DNA from: Chryseobacterium sp. 7
Lineage (GTDB): Bacteria; Bacteroidota; Bacteroidia; Flavobacteriales; Weeksellaceae
DNA: 64,000 bases
NCBI RefSeq assembly: GCF_003663845.1
Contig: NZ_RCCA01000001.1
Coordinates: 2,480,001 to 2,544,000 of the forward strand
Direction: 5' to 3'
Shown: one piece after another, positions 9,081 to 18,520 of the stretch
Numbering within the stretch: position 1 is the first letter of the stretch
Layout of the letters: each line of letters opens with the position of its first letter
Program-made: the position numbers and the translations under genes
The notes under the pieces: generated by a model
Seen by the model: the letters and a program-made list of their open reading frames with translations, nothing else
What the model was told of the DNA's origin: nothing
Databases searched by the model: none

Positions 9081-10166
9081 TCAGGGTTTTATCAGATCCA
9101 ATAAAACTTTTTCGTATTTATCTAAAATAATATTCTTTGAAAATCTGGATTTAATGGAGTTTTTTATAGCATCTCTGTTATAATTGTTCTGTAATACCTT
9201 TACAATCTGCTGGGCAAAACTGTCATAGTTTTCAATATTGGCAACTTCACCGTTTATGTTGTGCTGGATGATCTCATTGATTCCTCCCGGGCAGTTGTTG
9301 GCAAGGGAATACGTTCCGCAGGCTCCTGCTTCCAGAAGCACGTTGGGAAATCCTTCGTATCTGGAAGAAAGCACAAACAGATCCGCATATTTCAGATATT
9401 GGTAAGGGTTTTCCTGTCTGCCATGAAAAATAACTTTTTTTAATCCTAAAAGCTCTTTTGTTTGAAGCAAAACGTCTTTGTCTTTTCCGTCTCCTAAAAT
9501 ATGAAGGATAATATTTTCGTTCTTCAGTCTTGAGAACACTTTTAACAAGTTGTCAAATCCTTTTCTGGAAGATAAATTTCCAATGGCCACTACATTTTTA
9601 TAATTGTATTTGAAACATTCTGGCTTCAAAGAAATGGCCATTTTATGTTCAATAAAATCAAAGTCTACAGGATTATTGATCTTGACAATTTTTTTCTTTT
9701 TAATATTAAAATTATCAACCAAATCCTGCATCATATCATCACTCTGAGCAATGATTCTCTGATAGTTATTGTAAAAATTATAGAAAAACTTAATCTCTTT
9801 ACGGGTTACATGCTGTGTTACCACATTGGTCTCTCTGGCAATGAATTTTGTTCTTGGAAAAAGTTTTATGAATAGTGATAAATAAGCATTTACCTCTCCG
9901 AAACCTGAAAAAACAATATCCGGTTTTCTTCTGTAGATTTCACCTAGAATAGGTCGTAATGAGTGTCTTATTCTTTCGGTATTAATATCGATGATTTCGA
10001 CATCTTTTTTCAGAAAATCCAGGTATCCGCCTTGTTTACGTAACAGCAAAATCTTGGGCTCAAACCGATCTCTGGAAAGATGGTTCGCTATGGTAGTAAC
10101 AATCCTTTCTGCTCCTCCGGTCTCTAGGTCCGGCAGAATAAATATGACAGATATTTTTTTCATCAT
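9081..10166 (-). CDS. Glycosyltransferase family 4
   Basis: This GT-B fold glycosyltransferase of 361 residues probably acts at the cytoplasmic face of the membrane in surface polysaccharide or glycolipid assembly. The N-terminal half starts ISVIFILPDLETGGAERIV, a common GT4 opening in which G-G-A-E-R contacts the acceptor side. The C-terminal half has AIGNLSSRKGFDNLLK and the nucleotide-sugar motif SSRYEGFPNVLLEAGACG with the E-x7-E glutamates. No other polysaccharide genes are adjacent. Two ATG codons lie in tandem (10166 and 10163); a promoter placed immediately upstream suggests the mRNA may be almost leaderless. Confidence 0.9.
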   Translation of the reverse strand: MMKKISVIFILPDLETGGAERIVTTIANHLSRDRFEPKILLLRKQGGYLDFLKKDVEIIDINTERIRHSLRPILGEIYRRKPDIVFSGFGEVNAYLSLFIKLFPRTKFIARETNVVTQHVTRKEIKFFYNFYNNYQRIIAQSDDMMQDLVDNFNIKKKKIVKINNPVDFDFIEHKMAISLKPECFKYNYKNVVAIGNLSSRKGFDNLLKVFSRLKNENIILHILGDGKDKDVLLQTKELLGLKKVIFHGRQENPYQYLKYADLFVLSSRYEGFPNVLLEAGACGTYSLANNCPGGINEIIQHNINGEVANIENYDSFAQQIVKVLQNNYNRDAIKNSIKSRFSKNIILDKYEKVLLDLIKP

Positions 10167-10168
10167 AT

Positions 10169-10201
10169 CAAAGTTACTAAAAACTTTGGTTATATTTCAA
10201 A
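10169..10201 (-). promoter_or_regulatory. Predicted promoter of the glycosyltransferase gene
   Basis: On the minus strand, TTTG at 10201-10198 is followed after 21 bp by TAACTTTG at 10176-10169. The box ends only 2 nt before the first ATG, so transcription would begin at or inside the start codons. Confidence 0.45.
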
Positions 10202-10310
10202 TATTGGGAGCGTGAAAATTGCTGTTTTGGTGCTTATTAACAGAAATTAACTAAGCTTTAAAATTTGATTTTATCTTACCATTTATTGTAACTCCATACA
10301 TTATAAAAAT

Positions 10311-10342
10311 AAAGTAAGCTTTTGCGTTGAAAAGCTTACTTT
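10311..10342. terminator. recQ terminator
   Basis: AAAGTAAGCTTTT and AAAAGCTTACTTT form a 13-bp perfect stem with a 6-nt loop, 20 bp past the recQ stop codon. Confidence 0.75.
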
Positions 10343-10362
10343 ATTTAAAAATACATTTATTC

Positions 10363-12567
10363 TTAATTCGCTACATCGCTGATGAATTTAATTCTCAGCA
10401 TTCTTACTTCTTCATCAGACAGTTCATCCCCGAATTCATCCAGCAGTACTTTCATACTGTCACTTTCTGATTCGTTCATGAATTCCATGAATCCGTCTAC
10501 AATATCTTCGTCAAAATTATCTTCAATATAATAATCAATGTTAAGCTTTGTTCCCTGATATACAATCCTTTCCATTTCTTTCAGAAGTTCGTCCATAGAA
10601 AGGTTTTTAGCTCTCGCAATATCTTCAAGATCAATCTTTTTATCAGTGCTCTGGATGATAAAAACTTTATGGCTCGATTTATTGGCCACCTGTTTCAATA
10701 CCATATCCTGAGTACGTTCGATATTATTATCTTCTACATATGTTTTGATGTAGTCTGCGAATTCTTTACCGTACTTTTTGGCTTTTCCTTCACCTACTCC
10801 ATAGATTTTGGTAATTTCATCTACTGTGATCGGATATTGAACCGTCATATCCTCCAAACTTGGATCCATAAATACCGTATAGGGTGGAATTCCATGTTTT
10901 TTGGCTACTTTCTTTCTCAATTCTTTTAACAGGTTGAAAAGCTTCTGATCCAAACCTCCGCCAGCCTGCTGCTGTACCTGATCACTCTCCGCTTTTGTCT
11001 GAGTAAGGTCAAATTCTCTGTCTTCAGCAATTAAAAATACTTCTTTGGATTTACCATTCAGGACATTTCTTCCTTTTTCTGTAATCTTTAAAACGCCGTA
11101 AGTTTCAATATCTTTCTGTAAAAAATTCTGAACGGTTGCCTGTCTAAGAATCGTTTTCCAGTAATTGTCTTTTTCTTCTTTTCCAAACCCGAAATAAGAA
11201 TTTTGTTCCAGTTTGTAAGATTTTGTCACCGCATTTTCTTTTCCTACGATAACAGAAATCAAGTCTTTAGATTTGAATTTTTCTCCTGTATTACTAATCA
11301 GCGCCAATGACTTTTCCAAATCTGCCGTAGCGTCTTTTAATTTTGGAGGATTGGAAGAATTGTCGCACATTTTGGCTCCGTCTCCATTTACCGGATCGAA
11401 GGTTTCTCCAAAGTAATACAGAATGTACTGTCTTCTGCTCATTGAAGTTTCAGCATAGCCTACCACTTCATTCAGAAGCTGTAATCCGATTTCTCTTTCT
11501 GAAACGGGTTTTTGTGCCAGGAATTTCTCCAGTTTTTCAATATCTTTAGGATCGTAGAATGCCAGACAATGGCCTTCGCCTCCGTCCCTTCCTGCTCTGC
11601 CGGTTTCCTGATAATAGCTTTCCAGGGATTTCGGGAAGTCATAATGGATTACAAAACGTACATCGGGTTTATCAATTCCCATCCCGAAGGCAATAGTTGC
11701 CACAATCACATCCACTTCTTCCATCAGGAATTTATCCTGATTGGCCACTCTCACTTTCTGGTCAAGACCGGCGTGATATGGAAGGGCATTGATTCCGTTG
11801 ACCTGCAGAAGCTGGGCAAATTCTTCCACTTTTCTTCTGCTCAGGCAATATACAATTCCTGATTTTCCTTTATGCTGATTGATAAATTTAACGATTTCCT
11901 TATCTACATTCACTTTAGGACATACTTCATAGTATAGATTAGGACGGTTAAAACTTTCCTTAAACACCAATGCATTCGTCATTCCTAAAGTTTTCTGGAT
12001 ATCATCCTGAACCTTAGGAGTAGCGGTAGCCGTTAAAGCAATCACCGGTACATTGGCGATTTTGTCTATAATCTGTTTCAGATTTCTGTATTCCGGTCTG
12101 AAATCATGCCCCCACTCTGAAATACAGTGGGCCTCATCGATAGCAAAGAAAGAAATTTTTACTTCTTTCAAAAAATCCAGGTAATCATCTTTAATTAATG
12201 ATTCAGGAGCTACATACAGAAGTTTGGTTTTTCCGCTTTTGATATCGTCAAAAACCTGTTTGGTCTGCGTTTTGTTTAATGATGAATTCAATACGTGTGC
12301 TACCCCATCCTCAGATGAAAGACCGTTCACCGCATCTACCTGGTTTTTCATCAATGCTATCAGGGGCGAAACGACTATGGCCGTACCTTCCGAAATAAGT
12401 GCCGGAAGCTGATAACATAATGATTTCCCACCACCTGTAGGCATTAAAACAAATATATCCTTCCCATTCAGTAGGTTGTCTATAATTTGTTCCTGCTGGC
12501 CCTTAAATGTAGAAAACCCAAAATACTTTTTCAATTCGCCTGATAAATTGGCTTTTTTTGCGCTCAT
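10363..12567 (-). CDS. recQ: ATP-dependent DNA helicase RecQ
   Basis: This 3'-5' DNA helicase acts in recombination and repair. The 734 residues exceed E. coli RecQ (609). Walker A is PTGGGKS at 43-49, the DEAH box is at 144-147 and motif VI is [11 protein letters not shown]. An RQC region follows, then an HRDC domain (about 540-620, [16 protein letters not shown]) and an extra acidic C-terminal helical tail of about 110 residues. The zinc site of RecQ normally has four cysteines; here SMSRRQYIL and KMCDNSSNP leave only one, so the zinc cluster is degenerate. It is divergent from the kdsD-like gene; the 158-bp gap between them is AT rich. Confidence 0.95.
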   Translation of the reverse strand: MSAKKANLSGELKKYFGFSTFKGQQEQIIDNLLNGKDIFVLMPTGGGKSLCYQLPALISEGTAIVVSPLIALMKNQVDAVNGLSSEDGVAHVLNSSLNKTQTKQVFDDIKSGKTKLLYVAPESLIKDDYLDFLKEVKISFFAIDEAHCISEWGHDFRPEYRNLKQIIDKIANVPVIALTATATPKVQDDIQKTLGMTNALVFKESFNRPNLYYEVCPKVNVDKEIVKFINQHKGKSGIVYCLSRRKVEEFAQLLQVNGINALPYHAGLDQKVRVANQDKFLMEEVDVIVATIAFGMGIDKPDVRFVIHYDFPKSLESYYQETGRAGRDGGEGHCLAFYDPKDIEKLEKFLAQKPVSEREIGLQLLNEVVGYAETSMSRRQYILYYFGETFDPVNGDGAKMCDNSSNPPKLKDATADLEKSLALISNTGEKFKSKDLISVIVGKENAVTKSYKLEQNSYFGFGKEEKDNYWKTILRQATVQNFLQKDIETYGVLKITEKGRNVLNGKSKEVFLIAEDREFDLTQTKAESDQVQQQAGGGLDQKLFNLLKELRKKVAKKHGIPPYTVFMDPSLEDMTVQYPITVDEITKIYGVGEGKAKKYGKEFADYIKTYVEDNNIERTQDMVLKQVANKSSHKVFIIQSTDKKIDLEDIARAKNLSMDELLKEMERIVYQGTKLNIDYYIEDNFDEDIVDGFMEFMNESESDSMKVLLDEFGDELSDEEVRMLRIKFISDVAN

Positions 12568-12725
12568 CTAATTTTCTATTGCTAAATTTGCATCTCACCC
12601 AAAGTTATAAAAATTCTGCTTAAAATAAAAGCGAACGAATTTATAAAAAATAAAATTTATATTAAATATTCTTTTTAAAATATAACGTTTATTAAGAACT
12701 TTTTTGTATACCTTATCATCATAAA

Positions 12726-13685
12726 ATGGATAGAACCAACATTATATCAATTGCAAAAAGCACTTTAGAAATAGAGATTTCTGAGCTCGAAAAATTAAAA
12801 AACAGACTTGATGACCAATTTGCACAGGCGGTAGAGATTATTCACTCTGCAAAAGGAAAGCTTATTGTAGTAGGAATAGGAAAATCTGCACACGTAGGTA
12901 ATAAAATTGTAGCCACTTTAAATTCAACGGGTACCCCTTCACAATTTCTGCATGCTTCAGAAGCCATCCATGGAGATCTTGGTGTAATTCAGAAGCAGGA
13001 TGTTGTGTTGTGCATCTCCAATTCCGGGAATTCTCCTGAAATTGCAAATCTGGTTCCTTATTTAAAAGACTATTCTTCTGCTTTGATTGGTATGACCGGA
13101 AATAAGAGCAGTAAACTTGGAGAGTTTTCCGAGGTTATTTTAGATACACATGTGGATGTGGAAGCCTGCCCGAACAAACTGGCACCTACCAGCTCTACTA
13201 CTATTCAGATGGCTTTGGGAGATGCTTTGGCGGTCGCTTTAATGGAACTTAATGATTTCAAGGCCAATGATTTTGCAAAATTTCATCCTGGAGGAAGCTT
13301 AGGGAAAAATCTGACTTCTAAAGTAGAACAGTTCCTTTCTTCACAAAAACCACAGGTTACAGAAGATGCTTCCATAAGAGATGTGATTATCTCCATCAGC
13401 GGTTCCAGCCACGGAATTACCGTAGTAACAAATGCTGACCAGATTATTGGAGTGATTACTGACGGAGATTTAAGAAGAATGCTGATGAAAGGTGAAGATA
13501 TTGGTAAAGTTCTGGCTAAAGACATTATGTCTGCCCGTCCAAGAACAATTGAGAAGGATTCATTAGCCAAAGAAGCTATGAAAATTCTGAAAGAAAATAA
13601 TATCGGACAGCTTGTGGTAACGGAAAACGGGAAGTATTTCGGGATTATAGACCTGCACAAGCTGCTGGACGAAGGGATTAATTAG
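12726..13685 (+). CDS. kdsD: Arabinose-5-phosphate isomerase (KpsF/GutQ/KdsD family)
   Basis: The enzyme interconverts ribulose 5-phosphate and arabinose 5-phosphate, the first step to the Kdo of lipopolysaccharide. The 319 residues have a sugar-isomerase SIS domain (about 30-190; KLIVVGIGKSAHVGNK, HASEAIHGDLG, CISNSGNSPE) and a tandem CBS pair (about 205-319; DIMSARPRTIEKDSLAKEAM). Length and order match the family. It is divergent from recQ and is followed by tatC after 135 bp, a gap with its own TAAATTTG box. Confidence 0.92.
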   Translation: MDRTNIISIAKSTLEIEISELEKLKNRLDDQFAQAVEIIHSAKGKLIVVGIGKSAHVGNKIVATLNSTGTPSQFLHASEAIHGDLGVIQKQDVVLCISNSGNSPEIANLVPYLKDYSSALIGMTGNKSSKLGEFSEVILDTHVDVEACPNKLAPTSSTTIQMALGDALAVALMELNDFKANDFAKFHPGGSLGKNLTSKVEQFLSSQKPQVTEDASIRDVIISISGSSHGITVVTNADQIIGVITDGDLRRMLMKGEDIGKVLAKDIMSARPRTIEKDSLAKEAMKILKENNIGQLVVTENGKYFGIIDLHKLLDEGIN

Positions 13686-13792
13686 CAATGAAAAATCCTC
13701 AGATGAGAAATTAATAAATGACAGATAATTTGCAGATTAAAAGTAAAATTTAACTAATATCCCGCAAACTCTTACTTCTGTCATTTTTTTTA

Positions 13793-13800
13793 TAAATTTG
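13793..13800 (+). promoter_or_regulatory. Predicted -7 box of tatC
   Basis: TAAATTTG matches the Bacteroidota -7 consensus. It lies 20 bp upstream of the GTG start codon. No clear -33 TTTG is seen. Confidence 0.4.
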
Positions 13801-13820
13801 CGCTTTAAAAATTGTAATCT

Positions 13821-14648
13821 GTGAGTGATGGTAAAGACATGTCCTTTCTTGGGCATATAGGAGAATTAAGAGGGCATCTGATCCGTTCGATTATTGCTAT
13901 CATAATTGCGGCTTTCGTAGTGGGCTTTAATATCAACTGGATTATGGACCATATCTTTTTTGGTCCCACCAGAAATGATTTCCCTACATTCCGCGTGGTT
14001 AATCATTTTTCAAGAATGATTTTGGGAGAAGACAGTATTCATCTTCCGAAAGATTTTCCTGTTCGTGTACAGAGGCTGTATCAGCAATTCAATGTGATGA
14101 TGGCTGTTTCTATTTTTGGAGGAATGGTGGCTGCATTTCCTTATATTGTATGGGAATTATGGCGTTTTATAGGTCCTGCTTTACATCCGAAAGAGAGAAA
14201 GAATTCTATTTATATCATTAATGCGGTATGGATGCTTTTCATGACCGGAGTATTGTGTGGTTATTTTTTAATCCTTCCGTTTGCGGTTAATTTTGGGGTT
14301 ATTTTTAAAATATCAGACATTATTGTTCCGCTTTATGACCTGAGTGATTATACCACCTTATTTTTACAGGTTGTTTTGGGTATGGGAGTTATTTTCCTTT
14401 TCCCTATTCTGATCTACTTCCTTACCAGCATCGGAATTCTTACTCCTACATTTATGAAGACCTACCGTCGTCATGCTATAGTTTTGATCATGGTAGTGGC
14501 GGCAATCATTACTCCAGCAGACGTTTTGAGTATGATAATGGCTGCATTACCATTGCTTGTTCTTTATGAATTCAGTATTATGATGTGTAGTTATACTTAT
14601 AAAAAGGCACAGAGAAATAACGGAAATCTTCCGACAGTACAGAAATAA
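13821..14648 (+). CDS. tatC: Sec-independent protein translocase TatC
   Basis: TatC is the membrane receptor for twin-arginine signal peptides. The 275 residues have six predicted transmembrane segments and the conserved N-terminal MSFLGHIGELRGHLI, matching the TatC motif around the conserved glutamate. FPYIVWELWRFIGPALHPKERK is the signature loop. A periplasmic insertion (about residues 45-90) is usual for Bacteroidota. The start is GTG at 13821; an internal ATG at 13839 would remove only six residues. TatA/B genes are not nearby. A strong terminator follows. Confidence 0.95.
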   Translation: MSDGKDMSFLGHIGELRGHLIRSIIAIIIAAFVVGFNINWIMDHIFFGPTRNDFPTFRVVNHFSRMILGEDSIHLPKDFPVRVQRLYQQFNVMMAVSIFGGMVAAFPYIVWELWRFIGPALHPKERKNSIYIINAVWMLFMTGVLCGYFLILPFAVNFGVIFKISDIIVPLYDLSDYTTLFLQVVLGMGVIFLFPILIYFLTSIGILTPTFMKTYRRHAIVLIMVVAAIITPADVLSMIMAALPLLVLYEFSIMMCSYTYKKAQRNNGNLPTVQK

Positions 14649-14667
14649 CAAATCAACAACTTATATC

Positions 14668-14695
14668 AAAGCCCGGTTATTGCCGGGCTTTTTTT
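14668..14695 (+). terminator. tatC terminator
   Basis: AAAGCCCGG/CCGGGCTTT forms a GC-rich stem with a 6-nt loop followed by T7. Confidence 0.85.
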
Positions 14696-14755
14696 ATGTC
14701 TTCCTGAGTCTACACTTAATTTGAGTTCCCTCGTGCAGCTATCAATTTTATTTTA

Positions 14756-14763
14756 TACTTTTG
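14756..14763 (+). promoter_or_regulatory. Predicted -7 box of the M1 peptidase gene
   Basis: TACTTTTG fits TAnnTTTG and lies 24 bp upstream of the ATG. The -33 element is not evident. Confidence 0.4.
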
Positions 14764-14787
14764 AAAAGATTATTAATAAAAGTTTAA

Positions 14788-16419
14788 ATGAAAAAGTTAT
14801 CATATACACTCTTATTGGCTTCAGCACTGGTTTTCGGGCAGTTCTTTGAAAAGGGTAAAACTTTCACCAAACAGGATACTTTAAAAGGTTCCAATACTGA
14901 GTTCAGAAATTTTTGGGATGTCAAAAAATATGATCTTTCCGTAGAGCCGGATTTCGAGCAGAAAAGTATCAAAGGAAATAATACTATCAGCTTTGAGATT
15001 ACCAAAGATGTTACCAATCCTGTTTTCCAGATTGACCTTCAGCAGCCTATGAAAGCAGATAAGGTGGAAGGAAGTTTTCCTATTGCCAATTATAAGCAGG
15101 ATGGAGACTTTATTTGGATAACAGCGAATAAAAAATTCAAAAAAGGAGAAAAATACACCATCAATGTTCTGTATTCCGGGAAACCTACGATAGCCAAAAA
15201 TGCTCCTTGGGACGGAGGCTGGGTTTTCACCAAAGATGAAAAAGGAAATCCGTGGATGAGCGTTGCCGATGAAGGAATCGGGGCTTCTATATGGCTTCCT
15301 ACAAAAGATATATGGAGTGATGAGCCAGACAACGGTATCGTGATGAAAATCATTACACCTAACGACCTTGTAGGGGTTGGAAACGGAAGACTTACCAGCA
15401 AAAAAACAGAGGGTAATAAGACTACTTATACCTGGGAAGTGAAAAATCCAATCAATGCCTACTCTATTATTCCGAATATTGGTAAGTATGTGAATTTTAA
15501 AGATACTTTTAATGGCGAAAAGGGCAAACTTGATCTGGATTACTGGGTACTTGACTATAATTTAGACAAAGCAAAGAAACAGTTTGAGCAGGTAAAACCT
15601 ATGCTTTCTGCTTTTGAATACTGGTTTGGTCCTTATCCTTTCTATGAAGATTCTTACAAACTTGTTGATTCTCCGTATTTAGGAATGGAGCACCAAAGTA
15701 ATGTTGCTTACGGAAATGGCTATCAAAACGGTTACAGAGGAAAAGATCTTTCCGGGACCGGAGTGGGTTTGAAATGGGACTACATCATTATTCATGAAAG
15801 TGGCCATGAGTGGTTTGCCAATAATATCACAGCGAAAGATCAGGCAGATATGTGGGTTCATGAAAGCTTCACTATGTATTCTGAAGTTCTTTTCACAGAA
15901 AAATATATCGATAAAAAATCAGCTGATACTTATCTGATAGGTCTTAGAAATATAATCGATAACGACATTCCTATTATTGGCCATTACGGAGTAAGAAATG
16001 AAGGCAGTGGAGATATGTATCCAAAGGGTGCCAACATGATTCATACGATAAGACAGGTCATTAATAATGATCAGAAATTCAGGGAGATTTTAAGGGGACT
16101 GAGCAAAGATTTCTATCATCAGACTGTTACCACACAGCAGATTGAAAAATATATTTCCTCAAAATCCGGCATCGATTTCTCAACCGTTTTTGATCAGTAT
16201 CTGAGAACGATAAAAATCCCAACGCTTGAATACAGCCAAAATGGTGATACCCTGAAGTTCCGTTATACAGATGTTGTAAAAAAACTGAAACTGCCTGTTA
16301 TCATCAATGGTGACCAAACCATTAGTCCTACGGAAGAGTGGCAGACGGTAAAACTTAAAAAGAGTGCTCCGGTAGAGCTCAATCCTAATTATTATATTCA
16401 TTATCAGAATATTAAATAA
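14788..16419 (+). CDS. Secreted M1 family metallopeptidase
   Basis: This zinc aminopeptidase is exported by a signal peptide (MKKLSYTLLLASALVFGQ). The 543 residues have an N-terminal beta domain and a thermolysin-like catalytic domain. GMEHQS at 299-304 replaces the classic GAMEN exopeptidase motif. HESGH at 336-340 followed by WVHESF with Glu359 gives the HExxH-x18-E zinc site. It lacks the long C-terminal helical domain of larger M1 enzymes. It probably digests peptides in the periplasm or at the surface. The M61 peptidase gene follows in the same direction after a terminator. Confidence 0.92.
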   Translation: MKKLSYTLLLASALVFGQFFEKGKTFTKQDTLKGSNTEFRNFWDVKKYDLSVEPDFEQKSIKGNNTISFEITKDVTNPVFQIDLQQPMKADKVEGSFPIANYKQDGDFIWITANKKFKKGEKYTINVLYSGKPTIAKNAPWDGGWVFTKDEKGNPWMSVADEGIGASIWLPTKDIWSDEPDNGIVMKIITPNDLVGVGNGRLTSKKTEGNKTTYTWEVKNPINAYSIIPNIGKYVNFKDTFNGEKGKLDLDYWVLDYNLDKAKKQFEQVKPMLSAFEYWFGPYPFYEDSYKLVDSPYLGMEHQSNVAYGNGYQNGYRGKDLSGTGVGLKWDYIIIHESGHEWFANNITAKDQADMWVHESFTMYSEVLFTEKYIDKKSADTYLIGLRNIIDNDIPIIGHYGVRNEGSGDMYPKGANMIHTIRQVINNDQKFREILRGLSKDFYHQTVTTQQIEKYISSKSGIDFSTVFDQYLRTIKIPTLEYSQNGDTLKFRYTDVVKKLKLPVIINGDQTISPTEEWQTVKLKKSAPVELNPNYYIHYQNIK

Positions 16420-16428
16420 AGAAAAAAG

Positions 16429-16461
16429 GCAAATTTGCAGACATGCAGATTTGCTTTTTTT
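16429..16461 (+). terminator. Terminator after the M1 peptidase gene
   Basis: GCAAATTTGCA and TGCAGATTTGC pair over 11 bp with one G-U, a 4-nt loop and a following T7. Confidence 0.75.
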
Positions 16462-16552
16462 CTTTTTGTTTTAAAATTTTAAGAAAAGTTTAATACTTCT
16501 TTCGTAACAAAATAACAAAAAGAGCAACTATTTAACTATTAATGTAAACGTA

Positions 16553-18409
16553 ATGAGAAAAACAGTACTTAGTCTCGGTATTTTTGCTGCTTTTTTAGCA
16601 AATGCCCAGTCTATAAAAACAACCATTGATCTTGTCAATGTAAAAGATGATAAAGTAGCCGTTACCATGGAGTTTCCGAAAATGAAATCCAAGGATATTA
16701 AATTTCATTTCCCCAAAACGGTTCCGGGTACTTATTCTGTAGACGACTATGGAAGATTCATTGAAGGGATCAAATTTTACGATAATAAAGGTCAGGAACT
16801 TACGTATACCAAAGTAAATGACAATACCTATTCACTGAAAAACGCTCAGGGACTTTCTAAGATCTCTTATCTTGTGAATGACAGTTTTGATGATGAATTG
16901 GATACTTCAAAGCATAAAGCGGTATTTTCTCCGTCAGGAACAGATATTGAGGAAGGAAAAGTATTTATGATCAATACCCACGGATTCATCGGGTATATAG
17001 ATAATATGCAGGATGTTCCTTACCAGCTTGTTGTTCAGAAACCAGTAGATTTCTACGGAACAACAGCTTTAGTAGATCAGGACAAATCTGAAAATACGGA
17101 TACGTTTACTCTTGCCAACTATGCGAAGGTAACAGATTCTCCGCTAATGTATACGAAACCGGATTATATTACCTTCAATGCAGGCGGAATGGATCTTGTA
17201 CTAGGTGTATATTCTCCAACAGGAAAATATAAAGCCGCAGACTTCAAAGAAAATCTGGAAAAAATGGTGATTGCTCAAAAGAAGTTTTTGGGCGATATGA
17301 ATACCAATAAAAAGTATGCAATCATGCTTTATCTTTCCGGTGGTGACGGACCTAGAGTGAAAGGTTTTGGAGCACTGGAGCATCACGAATCTACCAGTGT
17401 GGTTCTTCCGGAAGCAATGCCGAAAGAGGATATCGACAAAACGATTACTGATGTGGTTTCCCACGAATTCTTCCACACGGTAAATCCTTTGAAAACGCAT
17501 TCGGAAGAGATTCATTATTTCGATTATGCAGACCCGAAAATGTCTCAGCACTTATGGATGTACGAAGGCGGAACGGAATATTTTGCTAATCTTTTCCAGA
17601 TTCAGGAAGGTTTGATTGATAAAGATCAGTTCCTTGAAAGAATTGGAGAAAAAATTGCAAACTCTAAGAGCTATGACGATACCATGCCGTTTACAGTAAT
17701 GAGTAAAAATGTATTGGTGGAGCCTTATAAAGATCAGTACAGAAACGTTTATGAGAAAGGGGCTCTTTTGGCGATGTGTTTAGATATTGAACTTAGAAAA
17801 CTGTCTAACGGAGAAATGGGCTATCGTGATATGATCAGGAAGCTGTCTCAGAGATTTGGTGAAAACAAACCTTTCAAAGATGATAAACTGATTGACGAAC
17901 TGGTAACGGTAACCGGATATCCTCAGGTGAAAGATTTCTATAACAAGTACATTGCAGGAAACCAGCCAACTCCTTATGCACAATATCTGAGTATGGTAGG
18001 GGTAGATATTAAAAAGCAGGAAAGCCATCCTATGTTCTGGTTTATCAAAGACCCGAACCAGACAGGTTTTGACGAAAAGACCAATGCTTTTGCTTTTGAC
18101 GATCATTCTGCTTTGTCTCCATTTGCAAAAAGTATCGGATTCAAAATCACTGACCAGGTTCTTGCTTTAGATGGCAGAACAGTAGACATCAAAAAGGTGC
18201 AGGATTTTATTGGGTACACCAGAACCATCAAAGACGGACAGGACGTTACGGTAACTATTTTAAGAGATAATGCCGGCAAGAAAGAAAAAATGACGCTGAA
18301 AGGAAAAGCTATTCTGGATAAAATGACGATAGAAACACCAACATTTAAAGCAAATCCGACTCCGGAAGAGCTGAAACTGCAGACCCAGTGGCTTACTGGT
18401 AAAAAATAA
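16553..18409 (+). CDS. Secreted M61 family peptidase with PDZ domain
   Basis: The product is a glycyl-aminopeptidase-type metallopeptidase of 618 residues with a signal peptide (MRKTVLSLGIFAAFLANAQ). The N-terminal beta domain is followed by the catalytic part with GALEHHES at 273-280, the zinc motif HEFFH at 304-308, then NPLKTH and WMYEGGTEYFAN, where the glutamate is the third zinc ligand. The C-terminal part (about 500-590) contains a PDZ-like segment (AKSIGFKITDQVLALDG). It is paired with the M1 enzyme; both probably help use external protein as food. Confidence 0.92.
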   Translation: MRKTVLSLGIFAAFLANAQSIKTTIDLVNVKDDKVAVTMEFPKMKSKDIKFHFPKTVPGTYSVDDYGRFIEGIKFYDNKGQELTYTKVNDNTYSLKNAQGLSKISYLVNDSFDDELDTSKHKAVFSPSGTDIEEGKVFMINTHGFIGYIDNMQDVPYQLVVQKPVDFYGTTALVDQDKSENTDTFTLANYAKVTDSPLMYTKPDYITFNAGGMDLVLGVYSPTGKYKAADFKENLEKMVIAQKKFLGDMNTNKKYAIMLYLSGGDGPRVKGFGALEHHESTSVVLPEAMPKEDIDKTITDVVSHEFFHTVNPLKTHSEEIHYFDYADPKMSQHLWMYEGGTEYFANLFQIQEGLIDKDQFLERIGEKIANSKSYDDTMPFTVMSKNVLVEPYKDQYRNVYEKGALLAMCLDIELRKLSNGEMGYRDMIRKLSQRFGENKPFKDDKLIDELVTVTGYPQVKDFYNKYIAGNQPTPYAQYLSMVGVDIKKQESHPMFWFIKDPNQTGFDEKTNAFAFDDHSALSPFAKSIGFKITDQVLALDGRTVDIKKVQDFIGYTRTIKDGQDVTVTILRDNAGKKEKMTLKGKAILDKMTIETPTFKANPTPEELKLQTQWLTGKK

Positions 18410-18413
18410 GAAG

Positions 18414-18441
18414 AAAAAGCGTGGAAATTTCCACGCTTTTT
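18414..18441. terminator. Terminator after the M61 peptidase gene
   Basis: This is a 28-bp perfect palindrome; GCGTGGAAA pairs with TTTCCACGC, flanked by A5 and T5. It can act in both directions. Confidence 0.8.
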
Positions 18442-18474
18442 ATTTTATTCAAATTAATCTGTGCTCTTAGATTC

Positions 18475-18507
18475 AAACCTTATAGGTTTTAAAAACCTAT
18501 AAGGTTT
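18475..18507. repeat. Palindromic intergenic repeat, also possible terminator
   Basis: Two 16-bp arms (AAACCTTATAGGTTTT and its exact complement) surround a single central base. It lies between the convergent M61 and histidine kinase genes. As a minus-strand hairpin it could end the kinase transcript. The structure resembles dispersed palindromes of Flavobacteriia, but this window has only one copy. Confidence 0.6.
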
Positions 18508-18520
18508 CTTTTTTGCAAAA

